A DNA stretch of 64,000 nucleotides from Planctomycetales bacterium 10988 (lineage in GTDB: Bacteria > Planctomycetota > Planctomycetia > Pirellulales > Pb10988). Within the stretch, counting starts at the first letter, position 1. Every line of letters begins with the position of its first letter. The translations under genes were made by a program, and so were the position numbers. The stretch lies in the NCBI GenBank assembly GCA_009664345.1, contig CP043547.1, positions 4,988,709 through 5,052,708 on the forward strand, given 5' to 3'. Positions 1-9,396 of the stretch are shown here, one piece after another. The notes under the pieces are model-generated. The model ran no database searches. It was not told the DNA's origin and was given only the letters and a program-made list of their open reading frames with translations.

Positions 1-365
1 CGGGCATGCGAAAATTCTCGCTGAGCGGGAGACAGATGCCACCAATGTTTGCCGCGATCCGAGATCGATGGATTATGGAAATGCTTGAGGTACCAGCACT
101 TATGACCAATATGAAAGAGCGTGACGGTACAGCGTTTGCCGCGTTTGACAATCTGTGCTTTCCCCTCGGCGAGCCAATTTCGCAACGTCGCCTGGGGGAC
201 GGCTTGGCAAAAATCTTCCGCATCCGGCACCCCTTCCCAATCAATTTGATCGGCTTGCCAAGAATGCAGCGGCGGGAGTGTGCCCGAGGAAAGGGAAAGA
301 TCGAGGCATCGATCGGCGTGCAAATTCAGCGGGACACGCCGTGGGAGCGGAGCAGCTTCCATCAT
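1..365 (-). CDS. LPS kinase (Kdo/WaaP)-like protein, N-terminal part, cut by window edge
   Basis: The minus strand is open from an ATG at 365 (a second ATG follows directly) to base 1, giving about 121 residues; the rest lies outside the window. The visible part has Trp/Lys/His-rich stretches such as KCWYLKHFHNPSISDRGKHW, which resembles the region around the first catalytic-lobe Lys in the lipopolysaccharide kinase (Kdo/WaaP, InaA) family that is common in planctomycetes. Such proteins are predicted to phosphorylate lipid A-core sugars or related glycans at the inner membrane face. The catalytic Asp motifs are not in the window, so activity cannot be judged. It is divergent from csaA. The assignment rests on a short match and is moderate. 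Confidence 0.55.
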   Translation of the reverse strand, partial: MMEAAPLPRRVPLNLHADRCLDLSLSSGTLPPLHSWQADQIDWEGVPDAEDFCQAVPQATLRNWLAEGKAQIVKRGKRCTVTLFHIGHKCWYLKHFHNPSISDRGKHWWHLSPAQREFSHA

Positions 366-761
366 GGTATAGATAAACCACATAGGTTTTGCCTAAACTC
401 CTCGATTACAGAAAATGAGCCCGCGAGGAGGAAAAGGCCAGGAGGCAAATGGTGAATTCCCTCACCTCGCATTAACGCCCGAATCATACCGAATCCGGCG
501 TTTTTTCAGAAGTTCAATCGAGACATCCCAGAATCGAACAAACCACCGATCTGCCAGGGAGAGTTCCCAGACTCAGCCGCAGGAACCTCTTGCTCCTATG
601 GCATCCTGTGTTAACAATCATCGTTCGGGGGTACGCATTTTTGATAAATGCTACGTAAAATTTCCAAGAACTTTCGAAAATCCCTCCGCTTTTCTGCTAT
701 TTTTAGCCAGGATAACGAAGTAATTATTCTCTCTAAGTCATTTTCTAGAAGTAACTTACCA
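366..761. other. intergenic region between divergent genes
   Basis: About 400 bases separate the LPS-kinase-like gene (minus) from csaA (plus). The reading frames here look like noise. No convincing promoter, terminator or RNA structure was seen. Confidence 0.5.
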
Positions 762-1100
762 ATGGAAGAAATCCCTCCGCTCGAAGCGTTTAGCCTCCTC
801 GATTTGCGAGTCGGAAAAATTACCAAAGTAGAGGAAAACAGCAAAGCCAGGAAGCCTGCCTATAAGCTTTGGATCGATTTCGGGCCGCTCGGAATGAAGC
901 AGAGTTCGGCGCAAATTACCCAGCTATACCAACCGAAAGACTTGATTGATCGTTTGGTCATCGCTGCGGTCAACTTGGGAACGCGGAAAATCGCCGGGTT
1001 CAAATCAGAAGTGCTTGTCCTAGGGGTGCCGGATGAAGAAAATCGCGTCGTTTTGCTCTCGGTCGAACGCGAAATCCCCCTCGGTGGGAAAGTCTATTGA
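762..1100 (+). CDS. csaA: CsaA-like tRNA-binding domain protein
   Basis: A 112-residue protein made almost entirely of one tRNA-binding OB fold (EMAP-II/ARC1 type). It begins with the family signature DLRVGKITKVEENSKARK around residues 13-30 and ends with VEREIPLGGKVY, where the family normally stops. CsaA proteins are small cytoplasmic dimers that bind tRNA and have been linked to chaperone-like support of secretion; the physiological role is not settled. The frame is open further upstream to 648, but the extra residues do not belong to the fold, so the ATG at 762 was chosen. The stop lies three bases from that of the convergent thiO. Confidence 0.85.
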   Translation: MEEIPPLEAFSLLDLRVGKITKVEENSKARKPAYKLWIDFGPLGMKQSSAQITQLYQPKDLIDRLVIAAVNLGTRKIAGFKSEVLVLGVPDEENRVVLLSVEREIPLGGKVY

Positions 1101-1103
1101 TCT

Positions 1104-2261
1104 TTAGAGATGCAAAAGTTCTTTCGGATCGAGCGAGGAAAGGGTTTCCTCAGAACAACTCCGACCAGGAGCAAACGGAGAAAGATCAAACAGAAGTTCT
1201 TCTCCTAAAAGAAGTTGTGTCATGACTTCCGCCGTTGCGGGCGACCATTCAAGGCCCGAACGAAAATGCCCCGCCGCGATGAATAGGTTCTCCGTATCTC
1301 CTAAACGGCCTAAATAGGGCAGCTTATCCGGAGTGCCGGGCCGCAAACCGGACCAAGATTTTTCGATCTGCATCGTGGCCGCTTCGGGAAGACGATCGCA
1401 AGCGTATTTCAACAAATTCGCCGTCGCTCCAGCGGTGTTTTCCTTACGAAAACCGACTCGTTCTTGCGTCGAACCCACGAGCAATCGCCCATCGGGACGC
1501 GAAACGAGATAGTGCGAACCCTCGTTCAGATCGTGGAAGAGGAGGCGTTTTTCTCCTTTGAGAAGCACGATTTGCCCACGAATCGGTTCCACCTCCAGCG
1601 GCACGCCGACTTGCCGAGCCAGCCGACCGGTCCAAGCCCCGGCGGTGAGGACATATTGCTTCGCGGTGTAGGAATCGATGGCGGTTTCCACCTTGATGAC
1701 GCCGTTCACATCGACGGGGATTGCCTCGACTTCAGCAAAAGGAATGACTTTGACTCCGCGAAGCTGGCACGCCATCAGGAGGGCTTTGAGATGCCGAGGG
1801 TTCCGAATTTGCCCCGCCGTCGGGAGGTAAAAGGTTTTGAACTCCGCGGAGTGCGGCAAGGTGAGAGAGGGTTCGGCGTGTTTGATTTTCTCAGGCATGG
1901 TGGATTCGAAAGGAATTTGTTCGGCGTTCCAAGCATTTTGCAGATGGGATTCGGCCTCGCTCAGCGATGGGGGCAAGCATTCCCAGGCCCCGCAATAATG
2001 AAAGCCGTTGTCGATACCGGTCTCTTCTTTGAGGCTCGCGGCCAACTCCGGATGCAGCTTGGCACTCCACGCGGCCAACTGTCGGGTAGGCGAAACGATC
2101 TCCGGAGCCCCTGCCGGCGGCACCATGCCGGCTCCTGCCCAAGAGGCTTCTTGGCCCGGCTCCCGGCGATCCAAAACACAGACCGACGCCCCTCGCCCCG
2201 CCAACCGATACGCCAGCGACAGGCCAACCACACCCGCTCCCACAATCAAAAAATCAACCAT
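1104..2261 (-). CDS. thiO: glycine oxidase ThiO (FAD-dependent)
   Basis: A 385-residue FAD-dependent oxidoreductase of the DAO/glycine oxidase family. The N-terminus has the dinucleotide-binding glycine motif (GAGVVGLSLAYRLAGRG, residues 7-23), then the FAD-contacting stretch EASWAGAGMVPP, and near the C-terminus the AAGHFRSGLEWSPATAE block typical of ThiO. The enzyme oxidises glycine to the imine used to build the thiazole ring of thiamine. No other thiamine gene is adjacent, so the pathway role comes from the family. Length is normal (about 370-390). The ATG at 2261 lacks an obvious ribosome-binding site. DAO-type oxidases for other amines are the main alternative. Confidence 0.85.
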   Translation of the reverse strand: MVDFLIVGAGVVGLSLAYRLAGRGASVCVLDRREPGQEASWAGAGMVPPAGAPEIVSPTRQLAAWSAKLHPELAASLKEETGIDNGFHYCGAWECLPPSLSEAESHLQNAWNAEQIPFESTMPEKIKHAEPSLTLPHSAEFKTFYLPTAGQIRNPRHLKALLMACQLRGVKVIPFAEVEAIPVDVNGVIKVETAIDSYTAKQYVLTAGAWTGRLARQVGVPLEVEPIRGQIVLLKGEKRLLFHDLNEGSHYLVSRPDGRLLVGSTQERVGFRKENTAGATANLLKYACDRLPEAATMQIEKSWSGLRPGTPDKLPYLGRLGDTENLFIAAGHFRSGLEWSPATAEVMTQLLLGEELLFDLSPFAPGRSCSEETLSSLDPKELLHL

Positions 2262-2395
2262 TGTATGTTTCTATTTATCTTTGAAGTTTTTTATTTCTTT
2301 TCATTCCTTCTATTTTGAACTCTGCTTCAAACCTTCACAAGCCCCTTAAACTATTTCATTCTTAGGAGAGAAAGTATTTAAAAACTAAGCTCGAA

Positions 2396-2881
2396 CTATT
2401 CTCCGTCCTTCCTCAAACCTTTTATAAACTCAGTAAAGTTGGGTGCCAGAAAATCAAGAGTGTCAAATTTTGCTTGGTCTTCATCTTCCAACTCCTCATT
2501 ATAGCCTACTCCGTGATGATGATAGTAAACTTTCCCATAAGTATCTTTTCTTAAAGAAAGTATGAATAAATTATCTCCACCATCATTGTTAAATGGAATC
2601 ATTTGCTTTGGCAAACGATTCTCAGAATACAGTTTAATTTGTTCTATTAAATCATCACCATCAAAGATTCCAAGTGAGAAACCGCCAGTCTCATAAGGAA
2701 AATGCACCCATTCTTCAAACGCAGACTCACCATAGGTTTGTAGAAAATTTCTATAATCATCAGGAAGCACGGTATTTATAAAATTTTCAATATCTACAAT
2801 TTTATCATGAGTAAGGCCTTGAAAGAAGTCTCCCTTAGATGGACTTAATTTTAAGATTTTCAGTTTATTACTATAGTCCAT
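2396..2881 (-). CDS. SMI1/KNR4 (SUKH) family protein
   Basis: A 161-residue single-domain protein with the SUKH layout: an N-terminal helix pair with ENFINTVLPDDYRNFLQTYGES (the usual LP..Y..FL..NG motif, residues 34-53), a hydrophobic strand core, the middle motif IPFNNDGGDNLFIL (residues 98-111) and an acidic C-terminal part. SUKH proteins are mainly immunity proteins against contact-dependent or polymorphic toxins. No toxin is adjacent, so it would be an orphan or a solitary member. Its base composition is clearly more AT-rich than its neighbours, suggesting recent acquisition. Function beyond the fold is inference. Confidence 0.8.
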   Translation of the reverse strand: MDYSNKLKILKLSPSKGDFFQGLTHDKIVDIENFINTVLPDDYRNFLQTYGESAFEEWVHFPYETGGFSLGIFDGDDLIEQIKLYSENRLPKQMIPFNNDGGDNLFILSLRKDTYGKVYYHHHGVGYNEELEDEDQAKFDTLDFLAPNFTEFIKGLRKDGE

Positions 2882-2940
2882 TAAATAATCGATTTAGTGT
2901 TAGAATTTAGAAAGTGTTATCCTTCACAACTATAGATTTT

Positions 2941-4788
2941 TTACTTCCGAGAAATGCCGTATTGGTCGAGTTTGCGGTAGAGGGTGGCGCGGCCGATGCC
3001 GAGGAGTTTGGCCGCTTCGGGAACTGCGCCGTCGGTGCGTTCGAGGGCTTTGCGGATGAGTTTTTGTTCCCAATCTTCCAGGCGGAGGGATTCGGCTTCA
3101 TTGGAATGGAGCCCGGCGTCGCGGAGGCCGAGGTCTTGCATCAAGATCGTGTCGTTTTCGGCCAAGACCACCGCACTATCCATCACATTGCGGAGCTGAC
3201 GGACGTTGCCCGGCCAGTGATATCCCAGCAGTTTCGCCCTGGCTTCTTTGTGAAGTTTCAACTTCGAACGGCCATGCTGGCGGCGGAAGTGTTCCAGAAA
3301 ATAATCGATGAGCAGGCCGATATCGGGGCCGCGTTCGCGGAGCGGAGGGATGTAAAGTTCGAAGACACTCAAGCGATAATACAGGTCTTCGCGGAACTTT
3401 TTCTCGCGGACATAGGTTTGTAAGTCTTGATTCGTGGCGGCGATCACACGGACATCGACGCTGATTTCCTTTGTCGCTCCGACGGGCAAAAAGGGGTGGC
3501 CTTCGAGAATTCGCAGGAGTTTCGCTTGCCCTTCGAGGGTCATTTCGCCGGCTTCGTCGAGGAAGAGAGTGCCTCCATCGGCCTGTTGAAAATAGCCGCG
3601 GTGGTCGCGATCGGCCCCGGTGAAGGAACCGGCTTGATGCCCAAAGAGCTGGCTTTCCATTAAATCCGCCGGAATCGCCGCACAGTTGACCGAGAGCATC
3701 GGGCGACCGGCTCGGGTGCTGTGCCGATGTAAGGCCCTCGCGACGAGTTCTTTCCCGGTGCCGCTTTCCCCGCGAATGAGGACACAGCCGGAGGTTTTGC
3801 CGAGGCGGCGGATTTTGGCCTTGAGTTCCTGCATCGGCTGGCTTTCGCCAATCAGTTCGTCGAAGCCACCGCTTTTTGCTTGCAGGCGTTCGATATCCGC
3901 TTGCATGCTCTGTTCACGATACGCCCGCGAAAGGGCCACCGAGGTCACATTTCCAATGGAAACGGCGAAATCAAACTGCTCGCGGTCGAAGGTGCCATGT
4001 TCCAAATAAAGGTGAATTACGCCGAAAAGATAGTCATCGCTGACCAAGGGAATGCAAACCGCATCGCTGAAATGTTGCAAACTCTCAGTCATGGAGCGGG
4101 CTTGGTGATTGCTGATCCAGACGGCTTTTTTCTCTTCGGTCACTTTTCTCGTGAGCGAGCCACTGAGCCGCATTCGTTCAATATCACCAGCGGCAGGCAT
4201 CGAAGTGGGTTTCAGTTCACCATCATCGGAAGGTCGCAAGAACCCCACCAGGGCCGCTCGGGAAAGGTCTTTCAGTAAATCAATCGCGATGCTGAGGACT
4301 TCGTCGGGGTCTTGCGTGGCCAGCAGCCGGATACTGAATTGATAGAGTAATAAGAGATGTTGGATTTGCGGCTGGGTGTTCATGCCTCCCAGGGACGGGG
4401 CTGGATAGGGATTTTCGGAAAGGAAGGCGTCTTGGACGAGGGTTTGGGTGATCGCGGGGTTTTTCGAGGTCGTCAAGTTCTGGCTAGGGGGATGAACAGA
4501 GAGCTGAAAGGTAAATTCCGTCGCTCCCACACGGAGATAACAGCCATTGGCCAGCGTGGCCTCCTCGACTTTCTGACCATTTACAAAAGTGCCGTTGAGG
4601 CTTTTATTATCGCGAACAAGCCACTGACCGGCCCGGTGCAGAACCTTGGCGTGAACCCGCGAACACATCGGGTCTCCCAGCACAATTTGGCAGTCGAGGC
4701 CCCGACCGAGGCCATTTTCCCCATGATCGTTGAGAGGAAATTCAACGCCAACGTGGTCTCCTGCGGTCATTAATAAATAAGCGTACAC
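2941..4788 (-). CDS. sigma-54-dependent activator with FHA and GAF input domains
   Basis: A 615-residue enhancer-binding protein. The order is an N-terminal FHA domain (GRGLDCQIVLGDPMCSRVHA, then NGTFVNG; about residues 5-100), a GAF domain (about 145-300), the AAA+ sigma-54 interaction domain with Walker A GESGTGKE and Walker B GGTLFLDE, and a C-terminal Fis-type HTH (AAKLLGIGRATLYRKLDQYG). The sigma-54 contact loop reads GSFTGA instead of the usual GAFTGA. FHA input means it should respond to a phosphothreonine partner, typical of Ser/Thr-kinase-linked control in myxobacteria and planctomycetes. The GTG at 4788 was chosen because GAGG lies five bases upstream and the protein then starts in register with the FHA fold; TTG 4806 and ATG 4770 are alternatives. 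Confidence 0.9.
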   Translation of the reverse strand: MYAYLLMTAGDHVGVEFPLNDHGENGLGRGLDCQIVLGDPMCSRVHAKVLHRAGQWLVRDNKSLNGTFVNGQKVEEATLANGCYLRVGATEFTFQLSVHPPSQNLTTSKNPAITQTLVQDAFLSENPYPAPSLGGMNTQPQIQHLLLLYQFSIRLLATQDPDEVLSIAIDLLKDLSRAALVGFLRPSDDGELKPTSMPAAGDIERMRLSGSLTRKVTEEKKAVWISNHQARSMTESLQHFSDAVCIPLVSDDYLFGVIHLYLEHGTFDREQFDFAVSIGNVTSVALSRAYREQSMQADIERLQAKSGGFDELIGESQPMQELKAKIRRLGKTSGCVLIRGESGTGKELVARALHRHSTRAGRPMLSVNCAAIPADLMESQLFGHQAGSFTGADRDHRGYFQQADGGTLFLDEAGEMTLEGQAKLLRILEGHPFLPVGATKEISVDVRVIAATNQDLQTYVREKKFREDLYYRLSVFELYIPPLRERGPDIGLLIDYFLEHFRRQHGRSKLKLHKEARAKLLGYHWPGNVRQLRNVMDSAVVLAENDTILMQDLGLRDAGLHSNEAESLRLEDWEQKLIRKALERTDGAVPEAAKLLGIGRATLYRKLDQYGISRK

Positions 4789-5274
4789 ACGCGCCTCATC
4801 AAGCAAAAGCTAGACGGACCCGATCTGGAAGAGATGGGCAGCCCTCTGAAGGAAATTGCATGCTCAAGCCCCTCTTATGGGCGGTTTTGAGCGGGAATGC
4901 AACCATGGTCGGAAATCTTTTTCGTTCGCCTATCTTTACCTAGTTTACCCAGAAAATTCGAAGTTGTCTCTATGAAGGTTCTTCAGTGGCTCGGACAAAA
5001 CCTACGGATTCGAAGTAAAAACGCTTGCGTTTTCGTGTTCTAGGCTTTCTCAAATCAGTTTTGTCAGAGCTTCAACGAACAATCTTGGCGACCAGACTAG
5101 GAAAGATGGGAAGCGAGAGCGTTTTTCCTTGGGTTGATTCTTTCTACAATAATACGGGTAAGCTTCTATTGTGGAATCCCCACGCGGCGATTCCCCCAGG
5201 AAAAACACTTTCTATAGAGAATCTAGGATTCCGAACTCTTACTTTTTTTCGCAGCTTCCAAGGTAGGAAACCTT
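4789..5274. other. intergenic region with a short perfect hairpin
   Basis: Nearly 490 bases between divergent genes. The only clear structure is the inverted repeat AAAACGC-TT-GCGTTTT at 5018-5033, which may be a small terminator-like or operator element. No cobalamin riboswitch was found ahead of the chelatase. Confidence 0.45.
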
Positions 5275-6075
5275 ATGTCTTCCCCAGTTTCTCCGTCTCC
5301 ACGCTCCGCGTTGCTTTTGATTGGGCATGGCACTCGTGATCCAGCGGGAGTTCAGGAATTTCTCAAAGTGTCCCGCATGGTGGCGGAGTTGGAAACGGAA
5401 CGCTTGGTTGAGCCATGCTTTTTGGAATTGGCGGAACCTTCCATCGAGGCAGCCGTGGAAGTCTTGTTAAAACAAGAAGTTCAGGAGATTACGGCAATCC
5501 CGCTGTTACTCTTTGCGGCAGGTCATGCCAAAGAAGACATCCCCGAGGCGTTGATGGAGGCAACCAAGAGCAGTCCAGAGTTACAGGTCCGGCAAACTTC
5601 GCCCTTCTTTACGCATCCGAAATTGTTGGAACTTTCGGCCTTGCGGTATCGGGAAGCTTTGGAAAGGAAGGGAAAAGCAGACATTTCGCCGGAAGCAACC
5701 TTGATCGTTTTCATCGGACGAGGGAGCAAAGACCCGCTGGCTTATGATAATATGGTGGCTTTTGCCAAGGCCCGCCGTGAACTAACTCCGGCCGGAGAAA
5801 TCGAGGTCGGCTTTGTCGCACTGACCGAACCGAAGCTTGCCGCCACCCTAGAATGGGCCGCAACGACGAACTTCCGCCGGGTCGTGGTTCAGCCACATTT
5901 TCTCTTTCCCGGGCTTCTTCCCATCAGAGTGATTGAAGAAACCGAAGCGATCATCGCCAGTTTGCCGGCTTCGATCCGAGAGCAGCAGGAATGGATCGTG
6001 ACAGAGATCTTGGGTGCCCATCCCCTATTGGCAGAGGTGATTGTCGGGAAAGCGAGGGAAGGGGTTAGGAATTAG
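5275..6075 (+). CDS. cbiX: sirohydrochlorin / cobalt chelatase CbiX-like
   Basis: A 266-residue class II chelatase. Two tandem CbiX-type lobes are visible: the first starts at residue 12 with ALLLIGHGTRDP (metal-binding His) and continues to LLLFAAGHAKEDIP (second His); the second lobe starts near residue 145 with LIVFIGRGSKDPLAYDN and ends with VVVQPHFLFPGLL. Family members insert Co or Fe (rarely Ni) into sirohydrochlorin for cobalamin, siroheme or F430. Only the first lobe retains both His residues in the expected context; the second has GRG in place of GHG but keeps a later His. No other tetrapyrrole genes are adjacent, so the metal cannot be assigned. The final codons run into a copy of the dispersed G-rich repeat. 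Confidence 0.85.
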   Translation: MSSPVSPSPRSALLLIGHGTRDPAGVQEFLKVSRMVAELETERLVEPCFLELAEPSIEAAVEVLLKQEVQEITAIPLLLFAAGHAKEDIPEALMEATKSSPELQVRQTSPFFTHPKLLELSALRYREALERKGKADISPEATLIVFIGRGSKDPLAYDNMVAFAKARRELTPAGEIEVGFVALTEPKLAATLEWAATTNFRRVVVQPHFLFPGLLPIRVIEETEAIIASLPASIREQQEWIVTEILGAHPLLAEVIVGKAREGVRN

Positions 6076-7109
6076 GGGCCAGAGAAGTCTCTTTCAAGAC
6101 AATTTGAGATGCAATGCGAGAAGGCCTTGGCATGGGTATTCAATTGAAGGGTATAGAATGTAGCTTGTTGTATTTCAGTCCCAAAGCCCCTTTTGAGCTG
6201 GGTTATTTAATCTTTGCCCATATTTTTTAGCGAGGACTTCTGCTCCCAGCTATGAAGAAGTGCAGAGTTTCTTGGCGAAGTCGTTCAGCGTGGGAGCCAT
6301 GAGAAAGATCAGAATCAATTCCTGGTGGAACCCGCATGGTACGAACGTATTCATGGCAGGGATCATTCACTTCCAAACGAGCTTGAGTCTAGCCGTGATT
6401 TCGAAAAGCGGTTTAGTATGAAACATAGGAAAGCGATGAATCCGCCTTATGAACTTACCCAAGATGAATATCAGATCGCTCTTGAATTCTGTAAGAAACA
6501 AAGTTCTTTCTTTCACGATTCCTAAACTGCTCAAAGAACAGATGAACCCTTTTCGAGGACTTTCTAGCTTCCAATCTCGCCCCTCGTCCCTGACCTCTGG
6601 CCCCTTCTCAAAATTTTTTGCAAGAAGCTCGCCCCGCCGGAAACTACTCTCCACAAGAAGCCCGTTACGCGAGTTGGGCTTTTTCGGTGAACAAAGAGAC
6701 TGGGGAGACCTTACCAAGAAAAGGTATTCTCTTCACGCCTCGCAAGAGGATGGACCGAAAAGCCTGTAGGGCTTGAGATTCCTTTTCCTTCGCTAAGTTT
6801 CATTAATGCCATAAAGAAACTATTATTTTATGACAATCTAGAACTTGATCTTGCTTGCCGCAGATCTGGGAGTTAGGATGGATTGGTACTGTCGGTAAAA
6901 TCCGAGTAATCCTCCCTGACTTTCATCTTTATTGCTAAATGGAGGGTGGTTGCCGTTGCTTGGAAGACAAGAGGTCTTCCCTTCCCGTCCATACCTTTCT
7001 TTGCTTCGCTGAGCGACCAAGGATGGCCAGAAAGCACGCGGCATCCCCGCAGCGTACAATTTTCAGCTTACCGATTACTCAATTTCATGTTCTCAATAAA
7101 GGGACCGTT
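6076..7109. other. long intergenic region, G/C-rich repeat copies, possible terminator
   Basis: About 1 kb without a convincing gene. A C-rich repeat at 6577-6606 (CTCGTCCCTGACCTCTGGCC core) matches the repeat at 41973-41996, and a G-rich, roughly inverted partner sits at 6061-6084. A hairpin AAGCCC / GGGCTT followed by T5 lies at 6658-6684 and could be a terminator. A 66-codon frame at 6325-6525 starting with GTG has no recognisable similarity. No promoter was found with confidence before the protease gene. Confidence 0.45.
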
Positions 7110-9212
7110 ATGACCCCATCTCGTGCCAATACTACTTGGGTCCGCTGGTTTGGTCAATTTGTTGCCATTCCAACGATGCTTGGAACGCTTCTCGTTGCGT
7201 CTCCGGTGCAAGCCGATCTGGACAAGCCTCGCAATACCGATCGCCATGTGACTTTGACGGTAACGCAAATTTTGTCCAGTGCCCACATGTCCCGCCACGA
7301 ACTGGATGACGAAATTTCCAAGCGATGGCTCGACAACTTTCTCACTTCTCTCGATCCCTTAAAGCTTTATTTCTATAAGCAAGACGTCGATTACTTCAAG
7401 CAATCGGAAACGAAACTCGACGATTGGGGGCGGCGTGGCGATATCTCGTTTGCTTATGATATCTTCAAAACCTATCTGCAACGGGTCGATGAACGGGTTG
7501 AATATGCCTTGGAATTTCTTGACGAGAAGCATGACTTCACCGTCGATGAAGAAATGACCATCAAGCCCGAAGCTGCTCAATATGCTCAAAATCCGCAGCA
7601 AGCCAAAGACATTTGGCGAAAACGAATCAAATACGATCTGTTGGTGTTGAAGGCTGACAAGGAAGACCCGAAGGAAGCGATTGATCGCCTGAAGCGTCGT
7701 TATCGCAGTTTCTCGCAACGAATGCACCTTTCGAGTGCGGACGATTTACTCGAACGTTATCTGACGTCGATGACCACTTCCTACGATCCGCACACTACTT
7801 ATATGTCGCCGGATACCTTGGAAAACTTCCAAATCCAAATGCGTGCCGCGCTTGATGGAATTGGGGCTTCCTTGCGATTTGAAGATGGTTACACGATTGT
7901 CACTGAAATTGTGCCAGGTGGAGCCGCCGCCCGTGATGGCCGCCTGAAGCCAGAAGATCGCGTCGTTGCTGTTGGTCAAGGCAAAGATGGCCCGATGGAA
8001 GATGTCGTCTCGATGGGGCTTTCGGATGTGGTCCACTTGATCCGTGGTGAACGTGGTTCGGTCGTCCGTTTGGAAGTCATTTCCGAAGGGAAAAAAGAGC
8101 GAAAAGTGATCGACATCACCCGGGATAAAATCGAACTCACCGGCAGTGAAGCCCGTCAAATCATTCTGGAAGCCGGGAAAAAGCCGGATGGCTCGCCGTA
8201 TAAAATCGGTGTGATCAATCTGCCCAGTTTCTATATGGACATGCAAGCCGCTCAAGAAGGCAAGTCCGATTACAAGAGCACCACCCGTGATGTGCTTGAG
8301 ATTTTAAATAACAAGAAAGATGGATTCAAAGCCCAAGGCGTCGATGCCTTGGTGATGGATTTGCGACTCAACGGTGGGGGTTCGCTAAGTGAAGCGATCA
8401 AACTGACCGGACTTTTCATTGACGAAGGCCCCGTGGTTCAAGTCAAAGATTTCCGCGGCAACGTCGAAGAACATGATGACACCGACGCCGGGGTCGCCTG
8501 GAAAGGCCCGCTGGTTGTGTTGACTTCCACCATGAGTGCCAGTGCCAGCGAAATTTTCGCGGCCGCCATCCAAGATTACAACCGAGGAATCGTTGTCGGG
8601 GATGATCGCACGCATGGCAAAGGAACTGTTCAAAGCCTGCTCGATCTTGGCCAACAGCTTTTCCCCGGAGCCAATCCTCCTAATTTGGGTGCCTTGAAGC
8701 TGACGATGCAACAGTTCTATCGCCCTGCCGGCGAAAGCACCCAAAAGGTCGGCGTCACCCCGGATATCGAACTTCCTTCGGTCCGCAGTCATTTTGATAG
8801 TGGCGAAGAAAGCCTTGACTATGCCATCGAAGCAGACAAGATTCGCCCAGCCGACTTTGATAAAGTTGCCTACGTCAATGACAACGTTCTCAATCAACTG
8901 CGTGCGACCAGTAACCAACGGGTGTACAACAACGAAGATTTCCAAAAGGTGATCCGTAACATCCAAAAATGGTTGGAAAAGAAAGATCGCACGACGATCT
9001 CGCTCAACGAAGAGAAATTCTTCGAAGATCAAGAAGACGATGACGAGGAGAAAGAAGAGGAAGAAGAATACACTTCTTACAATCGCCCTGTCGTCGAACG
9101 TGATTTCTACTTTGAGGAAGTTCTTTCGATCACGGTGGATTATCTGCAAATGTTCAACGTGGCCGACGTGCGAAAACCGGCCGCCACCAAGAACGCCCCT
9201 CAAGTCCGTTAA
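7110..9212 (+). CDS. prc: carboxy-terminal processing protease (Prc/Tsp type)
   Basis: A 700-residue periplasmic S41 serine protease. Order: signal peptide (hydrophobic stretch to VASPVQA, about residue 34), the long N-terminal helical domain typical of Tsp/Prc, a PDZ domain at about 248-335, then the S41 catalytic domain. The Ser-Lys dyad is clear: Ser478 in SASASEIFAAAIQDY and Lys504 in THGKGTVQ, matching E. coli Prc Ser430 and Lys455. It should degrade proteins from their C-termini in the cell envelope. A very acidic run (EDDDEEKEEEEE) lies near residues 641-652. ATG 7110 gives a clean signal peptide and has GGGA upstream; the frame is open back to 6939. A terminator follows. Confidence 0.93.
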   Translation: MTPSRANTTWVRWFGQFVAIPTMLGTLLVASPVQADLDKPRNTDRHVTLTVTQILSSAHMSRHELDDEISKRWLDNFLTSLDPLKLYFYKQDVDYFKQSETKLDDWGRRGDISFAYDIFKTYLQRVDERVEYALEFLDEKHDFTVDEEMTIKPEAAQYAQNPQQAKDIWRKRIKYDLLVLKADKEDPKEAIDRLKRRYRSFSQRMHLSSADDLLERYLTSMTTSYDPHTTYMSPDTLENFQIQMRAALDGIGASLRFEDGYTIVTEIVPGGAAARDGRLKPEDRVVAVGQGKDGPMEDVVSMGLSDVVHLIRGERGSVVRLEVISEGKKERKVIDITRDKIELTGSEARQIILEAGKKPDGSPYKIGVINLPSFYMDMQAAQEGKSDYKSTTRDVLEILNNKKDGFKAQGVDALVMDLRLNGGGSLSEAIKLTGLFIDEGPVVQVKDFRGNVEEHDDTDAGVAWKGPLVVLTSTMSASASEIFAAAIQDYNRGIVVGDDRTHGKGTVQSLLDLGQQLFPGANPPNLGALKLTMQQFYRPAGESTQKVGVTPDIELPSVRSHFDSGEESLDYAIEADKIRPADFDKVAYVNDNVLNQLRATSNQRVYNNEDFQKVIRNIQKWLEKKDRTTISLNEEKFFEDQEDDDEEKEEEEEYTSYNRPVVERDFYFEEVLSITVDYLQMFNVADVRKPAATKNAPQVR

Positions 9213-9299
9213 TGGATTGAGCTTCTTAGTAAATCACAGGAAAGTGGCACTCTCGATCCTGCGGCAATTGCCAGCGGAAGCCCTTTCCCCTTAAAATAG

Positions 9300-9334
9300 A
9301 AAGCTCGCCTTTCCTCGGAAGGGTGAGCTTTTTT
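9300..9334 (+). terminator. rho-independent terminator after prc
   Basis: Stem AAGCTCGCCTTTCC paired with GGAAGGGTGAGCTT (two wobbles), followed by a T-run ending at 9334. It lies 87 bases after the protease stop. Confidence 0.85.
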
Positions 9335-9396
9335 CGTTGCTTGCTCTTTGAGTGAGACTCCTTCCTTTTCCTCCGTGGAAGCCAAAGGCCGCCGAT

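Noticed and set aside
4789-5274. Cobalamin riboswitch before the CbiX-like gene
   Set aside because: No B12-box-like sequence or long structured leader could be recognised.
6325-6525. A 66-codon frame starting with GTG
   Set aside because: No ribosome site, no similarity and low-complexity codon use; left unannotated within the intergenic region.
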